Notes: generated by a model from the sequence alone, not told the origin. 64,000 nucleotides of DNA from Acheta domesticus (GCA_031308135.1 JAHLJT010009436.1:119662678-119726677); one strand, 5' to 3'. Shown: positions 10,333-22,207, counted from the stretch's first letter. Numbers and translations are program-made.

Positions 10333-12285
10333 GAATCTTTAACTAAATGACTTCCAATAGGATGAAACCCTTAAAACAGTTTTATGTAGGATCTACTACT
10401 TCAAAAAGGCATACAGGCCAAATGTAACCACAACACGGGCATTTAAATTACCCTCAGTGGAGAAATTTGCTCATTAGTTTTCAAAAGAAACAAAACATGC
10501 AAAGGGGACAATATCTTCTACCTACTTATTAGCGACTAGTGTACATGACATCTTCGAAGAGTTTATTTGTTAAAAATTGGACGAAGGCATTCCTTTCATC
10601 CTTCCCAAGTAGAAAATTTGTTACCTCCATCGTCATATTATCAGAATTTACTACGCTTAACGCTACAGCATTAACGTAAAATACACAAGACTAGCTGGAA
10701 TGTAAACGCAACTTTCCTTACAAATTACTGCCGGTCATCACTTACTTCAGAAGACAGGAACTCTAAACTACTTGGCTTGCGTTATTTTTGTAACTTTCTG
10801 AAGAGATACAGTTATTTTCGGCTATACCGAGAAGATATCACTGAGCTGCTTATTTCTAGATTGTTTCTACATATTTAATACTCTTTAAAACTCATAAAGC
10901 GGATTTTTTTGTCTTAAAACATACACCAGTTAATGTTACATATATTGAAATAACGTCCTGTTCCGATGCGCCCATTTCCGAAATTTAGTACACTCTGTAC
11001 TACAATGTAGAGCGTAGTAGTACTACGAGTACTATTCTCTGTACTAGAGCGTTTTACAGTAAATTAACGAAATACAATTTTTCCACAGGGAAGACTCAAA
11101 AACAATGGAACACTTTCTCTCCAGTATTTTCTTTTCACTTTCCCAAATATGTACACCCCATATCACAGAATATGCACCGTGTCCAGTGCGGCCAAATGTG
11201 GCTTTTCCACAGCTTGGACAACCACGCCTGGGCACTTGACCAATCCCGGAGCTTAGGCAAAGCGGCTCTTATCATTGGCTTTTGCGCCAAGATTCAGACA
11301 CTTCCCCCTTCCTCCCCTTGAAGATTTTCCTCCTCGTTATCTCAAAGGGGCGGAGCAATTTTTGAGGTGATTGACGTCGGCGTCGCTGCTTCGCTATCGG
11401 GGAGGGAGGCAGTAAAATAAGAGGAGGGGAGAGAGGGAGTAAGAGCAATAAGAGGAGTGGATATTCAGGCGAAACGGATTGCTGAGCGTGGGCGCGAGAC
11501 CCCCCCCCCGAACCAATTCACCTGGACGCTGGCCCTGTGGACGCTGAGGACACACGCGCCCCACGCGCGGTCACGGGAAGGAGCAATGACATTTTTATCG
11601 AATTCTTTATGCATAAATAGCAAATGCGAATATAAATAGCAAATGTTTATTTTTATTTGTGGAAATCTTCACTCAAGTTAAATATTTTATTAACTATTTT
11701 TGAATAACCACCTGTTAAAAGAAGAATAAATTAAATTAGAAGAAAAAATTCAAATGTAACGATTCGATGTAATTTTCTTAAAACAAGCTATTAAGAAAGT
11801 AACAAAAACGTCTTTGAATAAACTTTAAAGATACTGAGTTTGTAGCTAAGAAATTTCAATGCCGTTACAATTTTCCAGTTAAAATGTTTAAATGGAACAC
11901 AGGTGTTCTCAAAGGTACTATTTTCACAACTTATATTATGTTTTAGTGTGACCTCTATAAACAGTGTCTGGAGTATTATGTTCGATTGGAGGAGCTCCAT
12001 CGCGATCCAAAGAAACTCCAGGAAACTCACTTTACCACAGTTATCGATATTCAAGTAAGGCACCGTTTTATTCACACGAATCACACCGTCCTTGTGTTCT
12101 ATTGTCTCGTGAAATAACTTTTACCTTTGTAAGGTATACACATGAGGAATATTTTCTGTCTAGAAGAGGAATCCCAATACAATAATGTGCATCAAACATC
12201 ATAATTCATTTGATTTTACATAGACACCTACAACATCAGTGTTAGACTCCAAATCCGAACTCGCAAGACTCCAAATCCGAACAAT
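10333..12285. other. AT-rich stretch without a recognised gene
   Basis: I see no coding region with a motif or codon bias. Two local features stand out: a short palindromic patch cgtagtagtactacg near 11010, and a G/purine-rich patch at about 11340-11470 (aggaggggagagaggg). At 12240-12285 the phrase actccaaatccgaac is repeated in tandem. Confidence 0.4.
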
Positions 12286-12530
12286 TGATCTATTTTCTTT
12301 ATTATTTACACAAAATTCAACCTCATAGTTTCTTAGAATAAACGAAACGTGAATTGTGCTTAATCACCTTAACAATTGCGTAGTGCAACATTATTAGTAA
12401 AATTGCCAGAAAAGATGTGACAAATATTTAGATTGATTTTAAATCATATGATGATTATGATTAGGGTTTAAAGGCGCTTCAACATGTCATTGGAGCTCGT
12501 GTCAATCAGTAAAATAATTTTTATTTATTA
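12286..12530 (+). repeat. Dispersed repeat D2, copy 1
   Basis: This block matches the complement of 28515-28770 along its length: gcgtagtgcaacattatt, aaaagatgtgacaaat, attagggtttaaaggcgctt and cattggagctcgtgtcaat all have counterparts there in the same order. The copies differ at many positions and by small gaps, so the repeat is old. Nothing codes for protein. Confidence 0.65.
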
Positions 12531-13016
12531 TAAATTGAGTAAAAATATAGTAAATTCTGACTAATTATGAAATGAAATAACTGATAAAGAGAATGTTTCA
12601 TGAACAATAGAAAATCAGTTCATAGAAGGCATTTTAAAAATCACCCTCATCTCTCGCGATGTCTTCTCCGATTACCGCTTAAATTTTTGCAGTGCACGAG
12701 AGCATTCTATACGGTAATGTCTGTTCATTTCTTGCAAATGCGGAGTGGGTCACAACGCGATAAGATGTCCTTGTAAGAAGTGGCAGTGCCCGATCCGAAG
12801 GCGAATGAAAATTACCTCCTCGCGCCTTGAGCCACGCATGACGACCAGGTTTATATGGAGTTCTTGATCCTCGTGAGTTTGAAATAAGAATTCTGTCACT
12901 CTTTTTGCCATGCTCGATGTAACTTTTCAATGTTAATGATAAGAATAACTTATTCATGTTACGTTGTGGGTTTACCTCTAAAGAAAAAAACGACCACTTT
13001 ACGAGCAGAAATACCA

Positions 13017-13320
13017 CAAGGTGACTTCGTTACACGACAACTCTCGGCTACAAGGTGCAAAACCAATGAAAACCCTCTTGAAAACATTTAAATGGGAAGC
13101 CCTGCCCCACCCGCTGTATTCACCAGACATCGCTTCTTCAGATTATCACCTATTCCGTTCAATGGCACATGGTCTAGCGCAGCAGCGCTTCCATTCGTAT
13201 GAAGATACCAAAAAACGGGTTGATTCTTGGATAGTCCCAAAAGACATCGTTTTTGCGATGCGGAATTCTACTGCTGTCAGAAAATCGGGCAAAAGTAGTA
13301 GCTAGTGATAGTGGTGATAG
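13017..13320 (+). pseudogene. mariner transposase, C-terminal fragment
   Basis: The translation contains TSLHDNSRLQGAKP, then WEALPHPLYSPDIASSDYHL followed by FRSMAHGLAQQRFHSYEDTK and DSWIVPKD. These are the hallmark of mariner-family transposases: the second catalytic Asp in HDN, and SPDIAPSDYHLF with the third catalytic Asp of the DD34D triad. The usual ARPH after HDN is changed to SRLQ. About 95 C-terminal codons survive; the N-terminal DNA-binding half and first catalytic Asp are missing. A frameshift follows near 13290, and a tandem tagtgatagtgg run (13300-13350) lies just past the reading frame. Non-functional. Confidence 0.85.
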
Positions 13321-13444
13321 TAGTGATAGTAGTGATAGTGATAGTGGCTATACTTTGAGTGGTATATTGTATACCACATACTATAAAAATAAAGCTTTAT
13401 TTTTCACACAAAGAACAGCGATAACTTATTCAAGCACCTTATAA

Positions 13445-14069
13445 TTTATTGAAAAAATGTCTGGTGAGTATTATTGGCAATGAGACTATAGAGTTTGATT
13501 GAATTGAAAGTGATTGTTTAGATATTTTTGGGTTTAATAAGCTAAATATAGCTGAATATTGCGCCACGAATAGTAAAACATTTCGAAATTTTATCTACAA
13601 GAAGTCTTCACAGACCCTATTTATTTGAACAGAGTACTACAATCACTTTCATTAATCGTCAATCATGTAACATTGAGTTTCCAATGTGTATATTGGCGTA
13701 TATACTGATATATTTGTGTATGTTACATTATATTATATCACATTACATTATCAGTACAATATAACACTGCAACTGCATCCTGAGGGACAGACATTTGGCA
13801 GTATTTGGTTATTCAAAGAGACTGGCAAATTTGAAACGCATTTTTGGAGATGTTGATATTACGAGGCATTCTAAACTAGTAAAAACGAGAAAGAACTAAT
13901 TATCAGAAACAATTTCACAATTGTGAGTTTGAACTTGCAATTATCGTCGCACGAAGGTTGAAGAATGAAGATGTCTTGTGTAAAGCAGAAACCTTGCCTG
14001 TAACCTACTCTGTGGTCAGTGAACAGTGCATTAATTTATTTTTTCTTTCTTGTATAGGTTCCGTAGAAG
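13445..14069. other. AT-rich stretch without a recognised gene
   Basis: The only pattern I notice is a tract of alternating ttacatta and tatcacatta phrases near 13715-13765. No coding or RNA gene is supported. Confidence 0.4.
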
Positions 14070-14480
14070 AAACTACGTATATACGGAATGATATACGTAG
14101 TACAAGATATATTACTTGTATGCTTGTCTATAGAAAGTTGTGTAAAGCTATGGAAATGAGATTTTGAAATTTCAACGGAAATGCACGTTCATGGGCCTTC
14201 TTTTATAAAAAAATAGTTGTTTTTTAAAATGTCCGACCGCCTGTCCGCGTGTCTGTCTGTCAATGAACAACACTAGTACCTAAACCATTCGTAGGTTACG
14301 TATGATTTTTGCCAAAATGAACATTCCTTGATCGATCTGACCAAAATCGAGGACCTACAATTTTTTTAAAAAAATTATTTAAATTTCGGGGTGCTTCATT
14401 AAAAAACTTCCGGACATTTTCACGTTTTCTCAAAAATGGCTCCACAGTTTTTCTTTATAATTCTTCTAAGAATACAGTGA
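14070..14480 (+). mobile_element. ACTTTCCC-family arm, plus orientation, diverged
   Basis: Begins with ctacgtatatacggaatg and gatatacgtagtacaag, the end-hairpin type seen at 9961. It then has gtccgaccgcctgtccgcg, the block gaacaacactagtacctaaac, and cttgatcgatctgacc followed by the internal gtgcttcattaaaaaacttcc block. Modules 2-3 are reduced. No coding sequence. Confidence 0.6.
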
Positions 14481-14639
14481 AGTACACTGATGAAAATGGC
14501 ATAGATCTATTTCCATGGTTATCTCTCAATTTTCGAAAATTATCAAAGATTGAATTCTTTCGGCGTGTACCTACAAAGTGGAAGATGGAGTTTTCTAGAT
14601 GAAATTAGTACTTCACAAAGAGTACTTAATAACTATTAT

Positions 14640-15993
14640 GTAATACTTTATTTGAAGTTATTTAAAGGACTTACACTCACAAATGTAATAATCTTTACAA
14701 ATTGCTGGTAATGTGCATATTAGAGATGTGAGAGATCTTTCAAAAAAATTACATGTATATAATTTTTGAAGAAACAAAAAAATAACTCAAAATAAACTTT
14801 ACGTCATATTAAAGAGTGTAAATAGCAATATCCGTTACAAACGTTTCTAGAAAAAAAGTGCAGCCATATATGAGCGTTTCAGCGTTTGTGAAAAGCGTTT
14901 GAACGTTTGTGAAAAAGCGGAATTTTAAGCTACTTTTTACAGAAAACGGTTTTGTTTTCGATTGATTGACTGATTGATTGATTCGTGTTTCCGGGCGCGT
15001 CAACTACCTTGGTCATTAGTCCCGTAAGTGTAGTGCGTGTTTTTCTCAGGAGGTGGCGATGGTCTTTTTCCCCACTGGATTTTTGTTTTCGAGAAACTTT
15101 ACTTGACATTATTTAAAGCACTTAAACTTGTAAATATAATGATATAAACAAATCGCCACTAATGTAAATGTTAACGACGTGAGAGACAAGTCAAAAAATT
15201 ACATTTTTGCAATTTTTCAAAAAACAATAAAATAAAGCGATATGGAGTTTATGTCATCTTATAGGGTACATTCAGCTCTATCCCTACCAAAAGTTTAAAG
15301 AAAAAATTTTGAGCCGTTTTTTTTGAGAAAATCATGTTTTTTATTTTTTTTTTAATTGCACATATTGCACGCAATATTACGCGAAAACTATTAAATTTTT
15401 CAAAAAAGTGTACATGACCTTAAGGAAAGAACTCGCTATGAAGAACAAATTTTATTTGAATGAAAAATGTCTATCTTCAATTTTGTATTTGGAGGAAGAG
15501 GCCGAATAAAATTCAGACTTGTGCAATATTCGAAAATTCAGAGTTATCCGTGAAAATGGGACCTATGCCACCTTAATAAGTGTACTTTACTCTATTCTTA
15601 TAAGAAATTTAAAGAAAAAATTTGGAGCCGTTTTTGATAAAGTTTTGTAAATGTCCGGGTGGCTTCATGTAATGTACCCCCAAATTTTACAGAATCTTTT
15701 TCAAAATCTCAAAGCTTCGACTAGAATCAGATTGAGCAGGGAAAATCCATTTTGGAAGAAATCGTATGTATGGTTTAGGCGCTAGCAGTGTTCACAGACG
15801 GACAGACGGACGGACGGACGGACGGACAGACGGACGACTTAATTTAGCAACTGGTTTTATCCACTTTTTCGTTATCACGGCCCGGGAATGAATTTTTTTC
15901 TGCCAAAAACTCGCCATTTTTTCGAGCAGCATTACATATTTTCCCCTATACTACGTATATCACTCCGTGTGTAAGTACGTATAAGGGAAAGTA
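14640..15993 (-). mobile_element. ACTTTCCC-family arm, minus orientation, with SINE tail inside
   Basis: From the right end inwards the complement reads: end hairpin (15955-15993, ctactacgtatatcactccg, gggaaagt), module 2 (15845-15950), a cggacggacggacgg run (15798-15835), module 4 (15720-15790), module 5 (15600-15700, tttggagccgtttttgataa), module 6 with ggaggaagaggccgaat (about 15490), module 7 with attacgcgaaaactatt (about 15375), and a further block at 15110-15310. The same last block recurs at 14640-14800 and 50985-51165. The SINE piece at 14955-15085 has inserted within it. Together with 9961-10296 this may be one roughly 6-kb element with inverted arms, but no target duplication could be settled. 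Confidence 0.55.
14955..15085 (-). mobile_element. SINE S1, 3' fragment, minus strand
   Basis: The piece starts with gattgattgattcgtgtttc and continues cgggcgcgtcaactacc, ggtcattagtcccgtaagtg and ttttctcaggaggtggcgat. This matches the tail of the full SINE at 4827-4935, in the same orientation. Only the last 130 bp or so of the SINE is present, a normal truncation. Confidence 0.8.
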
Positions 15994-16261
15994 CAAATCA
16001 TTAATAACAAAGGAAGTAATATTAGGTTCGGAAAGTAAACGATCGTAGTGGTATAATCCCCAAAAAAGGCCTATGAAAATGAAAATAAGGGGAAGTGAAT
16101 GATCTTGTGAACGAGTAGTTGATTAACGTTCATACAAAAAACTTTCCAAGTTTTGTGTTGCAAGTATTATAAAATGGTTGCTTCTCGCAAAAGAAGGGAA
16201 TGTTTAGAAGATTATCGACGTTGTTATTTGGAATTGTTTTTGATTTCTCAGCAACCAAAGA

Positions 16262-16330
16262 AACTGGAGGGGTTTTGCCAGATTCGATCGCGCGTTCCTC
16301 TGTTCACAAGCCTCTCGTCTAAGCCGTTAG
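16262..16330 (-). repeat. tRNA-like module, degraded (repeat T copy 1, first)
   Basis: On the complement, taggctaacggcttagacg precedes gcgatcgaatctggc, at the spacing of pol III A and B boxes. The B box is imperfect (atcgaat instead of ttcgaat). The matching site at 19500-19565 is better kept, which supports the call. Confidence 0.4.
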
Positions 16331-17024
16331 CCTAAGACGTATTCGTTTTTTTAACGGGTTTATTTATAGTACGAATTGTATCTGAAAATTTATTGAACTT
16401 TTGCATTTGTGCAATTTAAAATATTAAATAAATTACTCCTATGTGACAATAAGAATGCAGTTCAATTTACGTGACTCTATAGAATAATACAGTCTACTTA
16501 TAAATATTTCAGTTCAGCGTTATATTTTAATTCTCGCTGGCAGTCGCTTGGCTCTCAGACTTGCTGACCTGACGCGTTATCTTTACCTGCCCTGCGGGCA
16601 AGGTGAGATGAGGAGAGGTGATAAGAACTAAAACTCCCTGACGAGTTTCGACACTCAATACTTCAGAATTCTCTTGCAGCAAGAAATAACTAGAAATCTA
16701 TGTAATATGTATCGACTTCAAGAAAAAAGACACCTACAGTCACTCAATTTATTCTCCAACTGTTTACCCCTTATAATCTAATAAAAAATATCTCTTATTT
16801 TATCGTATTATTGGTAATGGACAAGTAATACATTACATTTTCCCCCTAATAGCACTTCATCCTCCTCTTAAAACTCTTAACGAGACGACGAACGGGAGAC
16901 TGTAGAAAATTATACCTTAAATTATTGAAAATCGAAAAGTTTTCATAAAAATCTCGCTTCTACAGCTAGTTTGCATTTTTTGTGCTCCATACGTACAAAC
17001 ATTTTCAGGGAATGAAAAAAACGT

Positions 17025-17105
17025 ACCCCAGTCAGAACTTGAACTAGAGCCCTCTGGCTCTACCACAAGCAAACGCTCTACCACTTCGGCTAGGAGACGG
17101 CTCTT
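17025..17105 (-). repeat. tRNA-like module (repeat T copy 1, second)
   Basis: The complement reads tagccgaagtggtagagcg (A-box-like) and, 40 bases on, agttcaagttctgac (B-box-like). It also has a short internal stem, agagccagagggctct. It resembles a tRNA with a long variable arm, but the stems are too weak for a working tRNA. Confidence 0.5.
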
Positions 17106-17299
17106 CAAGATTTCACTAATGCAGTATTTTGCATATTAGGATGTCGTTGACAATAGAAAATTGTCTTGAAAAAATTCAGAAACTACTCGAAATTGAAACT
17201 TAATTGTGAATTAAATTTATTTTAAAATCTAATATTGTAGAAAAGAGTGGATTAGAATATAAATCTCAAGCTTCAATATTGAAGACATTTGGTGGGTAT

Positions 17300-18440
17300 T
17301 TTATATGAAGCTCATTAGACATTTTTAAAATTTCAAAAAATGGCACAAAATTTTGTATTAAGTTTTGACTTTGGCTAGAGTAAAGTCGTTTAAGAAAATG
17401 ATGCAGGTCGAATTTTCGTTGAAATGCCTGATATTTAAAAAATTGAAGAAATTCAATATTTTTCGTCTCCATGCCACTGCAATTAAAAAGATTTTTTTAA
17501 ATGAAATCTGTTCATCATAATGATTTCATAATTCTCGTAAATCATCTCATTGTTGTCGGCCGTGGTTATTGTATGATGTAAATAATATCCTTATAAAAAG
17601 AAATAATATATTGAAGGAAGGTAATACATTTAACTTAGAACTAACAAACACACTTCTTTACTTTAAGAAGTTTTTATCACTTATGGTTTTCATTTCTTTC
17701 GTACATAAAAATAAGAATGAAAAAACGTTTCGCGTAATTTCTGAGAAAGCAAATATTTAAAATTTATATTGTCCGTTAAATGCAAAATTACTCAAAAAAT
17801 ATTAATATTTTCAAAAAAAATAAACATGACTTTCTTTTAAGATCTGTTTAACAGATTTCACTAAGAAAATCACTTATGTTCCTAATTATACTTGTAGCAA
17901 GACAATGAAAAAATTGATTTTCTCCAATTTTTGAAAAATGAAGAATTTTATCGAAAATGTGATCTGCATCATTCTCTTAAGCGATCTTTAACGCTACCGG
18001 AAGTCAAAATTTAATCAACAATTTGTTGCCATTTTTTGAAAATTTTAAAAATGTTCCAGATGTTAGGCTGCAGATTCCATATACAGTACATACCAAAACT
18101 GAAATATTGGTTACAAATTCAAGGGACCGCCAGAACATCCAGCTAGAATGGGAAATATCAATTTTGGAGAAAGTCAGCTGATCAGTTTAGGTACAAGCGT
18201 TGTGTACAGACGGGCAGACAAGCGTTTTGACGTCAATCAATATTTGGGTATCAAGTATCCACAAAACCTGGGATTCTGGCAACAAGTGTTAGATAATTTT
18301 TTTCTAGATATAGCAACGCTCTGGATTTATCCTCTTCTTCATTACCAGGGTACGGCAATTTAAAGTTTTTCTGTCAACAAATCCATTTTTCCCCGCCGGA
18401 TTATGATACTTTCTCCACACTGCGTTAGCAGTAGCGACAA
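17300..18440. mobile_element. ACTTTCCC-family element with facing arms, diverged
   Basis: Modules 5-7 in plus orientation occupy about 17300-17520 (for example aattcaatatttttcgtctcc). The same modules in minus orientation start at about 17775 (tgcaaaattactcaaaaaat) and continue through module 4 (18120-18210, with cagacgggcagacaagcg) and module 2 (18310-18380). They end in a second type of end hairpin, ctgcgttagcagtagcga, near 18420. So two arms face each other around a centre near 17640. No coding sequence. Confidence 0.5.
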
Positions 18441-18501
18441 ATTAAAAGAAATGACATTTTTTCAATTTCTGTGAACGAATACAGCAAATTGCAATTAATT
18501 G

Positions 18502-18835
18502 AATGATTGATTAATGTTTTAAGGAGCGTTAACTAAAATATTAATTAGTGCCATAAGTGAGGTCCATGATATATCCACGAGAGGTGGCGGTGTTCTGCCT
18601 CTTGCGCAGCCGAAGATCCGACGCCTACCTACACTTCGACATGCAGAGATTCCGTATACATGTATCTCCCCTACCATAGCAACACCCCCAGTCGTGACAA
18701 GATCTAAGCCTCCGACTGGTCTTTCGTCATGTGTGGTACAGTTGTGCATGTAAGTTCGTGTGTGGCAAGAAAGAAAAAGGAAAGATCACATACGGTTCAT
18801 GGTCCTTTTGTTAAGGTAATGCTCATTTATCGAAT
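18502..18835 (-). mobile_element. SINE S1, 3' part, minus strand, diverged
   Basis: Shares with the full copy at 4827-5351, in order: attgattaatg, agcgttaact, attagtgccataagtg, gaggtggcggtg, ctggtctttcgtcatgtgtg, gcatgtaagttcgtgtgtg and ggttcatggtccttttgtta. The tRNA-like head is missing. It is more diverged than the copies near 5 kb, so it is older. Confidence 0.7.
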
Positions 18836-19254
18836 ACTTCCGATTAAGAAATATTGTTGGCACACCCACGTATTCCATAAACTTGTTTTCTCAAATAGGA
18901 GTTGCAATAGGAGGAGAAACGTTTTCCATAATAAACAGTAAAATAAATGTGTAGTACCTTCCTGTCGTTTGGACACATTGCCCAGTCATTATTTATCTGT
19001 TGGTGTTTTTTGGCCGAGTTAGTCTTCTTCAAAATGCTAATTTTGTAGAAGCACGTTGGTAGACGAACGACTGACGTCGTATCCCGTAAGAGCGAGTTGT
19101 AAATAAGTGAGTTCCAAGCATATCGTTGGAAAATATTTTGTTTTTATTTTTCTTTATATAGTATTATTAATACAAAAATTTAAGATTCAAGGAAAGATGA
19201 TATTTCATCCAAAGAACTTGACAAAATTCTTAGACGCAGAGAGTCACAAAGAAA
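18836..19254. other. Spacer without a recognised gene
   Basis: AT-rich, with no motif, repeat copy or coding signal that I can support. Confidence 0.4.
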
Positions 19255-19499
19255 TAACAAAGTAATATGTGTTCGGAAAGAAAACGAACGTAATGGTATA
19301 AAGCCAAAAGAGGCCTATGAAAAAAATGTGGGTAAGTGATTAATCTTGTGAACGAACAGTTAACGAACTTCCGTAAAAAATACGTAGTGATGTGATAAAA
19401 CTGTTTCTTCTCGCAAAAGAAGAGAATGTTTACAATATTTTCGACATGGTTATTTGGAATTTATTTTCATTTTTCGTCACGTAAAAAACTGCTAGGGTT

Positions 19500-19568
19500 T
19501 TGCCGGATTTGAACACGCAATCCCCCATTCTCCAGTCTCGAGCCTAAGCTATTGCGCTACTAACACAG
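19500..19568 (-). repeat. tRNA-like module (repeat T copy 2, first)
   Basis: The complement contains tagcgcaatagcttagg, a good A box, and gtgttcaaatccggc, a good B box, about 35 bases apart. It is the best preserved of the first-position modules. Acceptor pairing is poor, so this is tRNA-derived and not a tRNA gene. Confidence 0.55.
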
Positions 19569-20234
19569 ATCTACGCGTTTCCGCGAACTAATGCAGTTAA
19601 GAATCATACAAATATGTGTCTTCATATTCATTGCTTTTCCCTATTTCTGTATCTAAAAATATTTAATAAACTACCTCTGGGAAACAATAAGAATGCAGAG
19701 CAATCAACGCAATCCTATGAAATAGGTAATTCTAGTTATACGTGTTTCGGTCAGCGTAATGGAAATTGCCAGCAGTACTTCATTCCTACAGTTGCACTCA
19801 GGCCTTATCGCCTTTCGCCTCTGTCCAAGGTGAGATTGGCAGGCGTGATAAGGTTGAAGAAATGTAGCAGACGAGTTTCGACTGTATTCGATATTCAGGA
19901 AAGAATTGAGAAATGAATTCATTTGCAGCAAGTTCGACTTGAAGAAAAAACACCTATCATCACGCAGTTAATAAACCTGCACACATTCAAATAAAAAAGC
20001 TCTTAGTTTTCGTTTTATTGGTGATGGTTACATAATGTATTACAAATTTTACACTATTAACACTTCATCGTTGTCTTAAAACTCTTAATCAAACAACGAC
20101 CGAGAGATTCGAAAAAAAATATATAACTTAAAATTTTGAAATCGAAAAAATTTTAATAAGAATCTCACGTTAATAATTAATTTTGAAGTATTGTGCTCCA
20201 CACGTGGAAACGTTTCATAAAAAAAAAGGCTATT

Positions 20235-20306
20235 ACTTGGCCAAGACTTGAACTCGAGCCCTCTGGCTCTCGGAGCAAACACCGTACTAACTGGGCTACA
20301 AGAGTC
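20235..20306 (-). repeat. tRNA-like module (repeat T copy 2, second)
   Basis: The complement has tagcccagttagtacggtg (A-box-like) and gagttcaagtcttggcc (B-box-like). It has the same gagccagagggctc stem as the module at 17025-17105, confirming that the two are copies of one sequence. Confidence 0.5.
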
Positions 20307-20681
20307 TTCCTGAAGACACTACACTATTTTGCACATTAGGATGTTGGCGACACCAGAATATTCTCTCGATAAATTGCAAACGCTATTCGTGTTTTTAAAA
20401 TAAACTTGTAAATTAAATTTATTTCAAAATTCAATTTTGAAGAACAGATTGCATTAAGAAATAAATCTCTAACTTGTGAATTAAAGAGATTCGGGTTCGA
20501 AGAATATTTATGGGAAAACTACTAACGTTTGAAGAAACTAATATAAAAGACCCAGGGCCGTCTTTGGGTTTGAAAGTACCCGAGGCACTCAGAGATTTCG
20601 GGGCCCCTAATCCTTAGTTCAACAAATTACGTTCTGGCGATCATAAGTTATTAAAAATTGAATATTACACAGTTAATAAGC

Positions 20682-20941
20682 AAAAAACAAGGAGGTGCGA
20701 AATAGGGATCTCAAAATTTCCGGGATGAACTTTACATTTTGAACTAATGATAAAATTTTAAAATAAGATAACAATGAGTTTGAAAAATAATGATAATATC
20801 ATGTATTGTTCAAATATCACATGTCGTAATATTGTATTTTCCAGAACTTGAACTGCTTGAGAACGAATATGTTCAGAGAATATGGTTTCGATTACGTCTT
20901 AAACGTTACTCTCATAGAAAATGGAGAATTTTCAGAAAAAA
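20682..20941 (+). repeat. 260-bp inverted repeat, left arm
   Basis: This arm and the complement of 21947-22207 differ at only about four places over 260 bases, far fewer than any other repeat pair in the window. The arm includes attgtattttccag followed by an open frame (ELELLENEYVQRIWFRLRLK and on), which looks like a splice acceptor and the start of an exon. I do not recognise the peptide. Upstream at 20571-20620 is a patch, agggccgtctttgggtttg, that resembles an end of a DNA transposon. Confidence 0.8.
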
Positions 20942-21083
20942 GTTATTTCGGATTATAGAACTTTTCGATACATTAAGAGCAGCAGATTAGGGAGTGGCCA
21001 GTAGGTATCTTCGGAGCTGAGATCGTTTAACGACGATGTATAGTTCGAAAGTATGGAGGTTCGAGTTGTGCCCGCAAATTTTT

Positions 21084-21560
21084 TTACTTTCCCGTATACT
21101 ATACGTACGTTTAGTTTGTCTTTCTGTCTGTCCGTCGTCTGTCTGCTTGTGAACAACGCTAGCAACTAAACCGTTCAGCCGATTTTCTCCAAAATAGATA
21201 CTCCCAGATTGATCTTAATGATCTCGCAGCCCCTTGAATTTGATACCGATATTTCAATTTTGGAGCATAGTTTCCTTGAAGCCATTGCGATTTTTTCAAA
21301 ATTTGCAAAAAATTGCGCCAACAATTTTGCCTAAATTTTGTTGTTTAATAGTCTGAAGGTCATTTAAGGGAATGGTCTCATGTTGGTTAAAAACTCTGCT
21401 TTTTCGAAGATTGAAATAATTCAAAGTTTTTTCGGCATCTTCCTACAACTATAATTATGAAGGTACAGTTTTTTTGTTAATGAAATGTGTTAATAAAAAC
21501 TGGTCTTTCAGTAAGGTTATGCTCAATTTTTCGAAAACATAATTATTTTTTCGGAAAATT
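21084..21560 (+). mobile_element. ACTTTCCC-family arm, plus orientation
   Basis: Starts with actttcccgtatactatacg and is followed by a tgtctttctgtctgtccg run. Then come gtgaacaacgctagcaactaa and ctccaaaatagatactccc (module 4), module 5 at 21260-21360, and module 6 ttcggcatcttcctacaac near 21432. Modules 2-3 are absent, so this is an internally deleted arm. It lies inside the 1-kb spacer of the inverted repeat. Confidence 0.6.
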
Positions 21561-21594
21561 ATGTCAAACATTTTTTTCGGTGATTCATTGATAT

Positions 21595-21890
21595 AAATTG
21601 ATTAATTAGTGCTTACGAGCACGTTAAAGGCTTAAGCAATTAGTCCTGTAAGTGTAGGGCGTTTTTTCATGGGAGGTTCATCTTTCACCGCTGGATGGTG
21701 AGACCCGGAACCGAACTACCTGTCGGCTAGCGGTGTTTTCCTCAACCAGATATTTCCCAGCAACAGCGCGGCGTCGCAATCGGCTAGCCTATGACATGTG
21801 GTGAGACCCAGGATGCCGCGAGAGTTGCTCGCTATTTGCTGTTATTCTCTGGAATGTGTCACGTGACTTTGGCATCACACTTGAGGTGCC
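21595..21890 (-). mobile_element. SINE S1, 3' part, minus strand, diverged
   Basis: The order attagtgcttacgagcacg, caattagtcctgtaagtg, tttttcatgggagg, accgctggatggtgagacc, gcggtgttttcctcaaccag matches the complement of the plus-strand SINE at 6020-6150 (ctggttggagaaaaccccgc ... ctctccatccagcggg ... aggactaatgacc). The head is lost. Confidence 0.65.
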
Positions 21891-21946
21891 CGTGATGGCT
21901 GCATCTCATTAGCAATGTTTAAGTATGTTTCCCATGGAAACAGCGG

Positions 21947-22207
21947 TTTTTTCTGAATATTTCTCCATTTTCTATGAGAGTAACGTTTAAGACGTAATCG
22001 AAACCATATTCTCTGAACATATTCGTTCTCAAGCAGTTCAAGTTCTGGAAAATACAATATTACGACATGTGATATTTGAACAATACATGATATTATCATT
22101 ATTTTTCAAACTCATTGTTATCTTATTTTAAAATTTTATCATTAGTTCAAAATGTAAAGTTCACCCCGGAAGTTTTGAGATCCCTATTTCGCACCTCCTT
22201 GTTTTTT
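21947..22207 (-). repeat. 260-bp inverted repeat, right arm
   Basis: Reverse complement of 20682-20941 with about four differences, including one small indel near its inner end (gagaaatattcag against gagaattttcag). Read on the minus strand it gives the same short peptide, with an extended frame to 21875. The near identity means a recent inverted duplication, a conversion event, or an assembly artefact. Confidence 0.8.

Larger units (their letters stand above)
16005..17300 (-). repeat. Composite repeat T, copy 1 (two tRNA-like modules)
   Basis: This 1.3-kb block is repeated at 19255-20525: ggttcggaaag, ttctcgcaaaagaagggaatg, tggaggggttttgccagatt, caaggtgagat, ctctggctct and tgtgctccatacgt all recur there in order. 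It holds two minus-strand tRNA-like modules about 770 bp apart (next two entries) and a conserved inverted pair ttatc/gataa around 16575-16622. It starts directly after the end of the ACTTTCCC arm. No protein is recognised. The strand given is that of the tRNA-like modules. Confidence 0.65.
19255..20525 (-). repeat. Composite repeat T, copy 2 (two tRNA-like modules)
   Basis: This block is homologous to 16005-17300 throughout. Its two minus-strand tRNA-like modules sit at 19500-19565 and 20235-20305, about 740 bp apart. In between lies a hairpin, ccttatcgcc (19804) pairing with ggcgtgataagg (19845). The same ttatc...gataa pair is found in copies 1 and 3 although the surrounding sequence has changed. 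The 100-codon frames here on both strands overlap the hairpin and are not genes. Confidence 0.65.
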
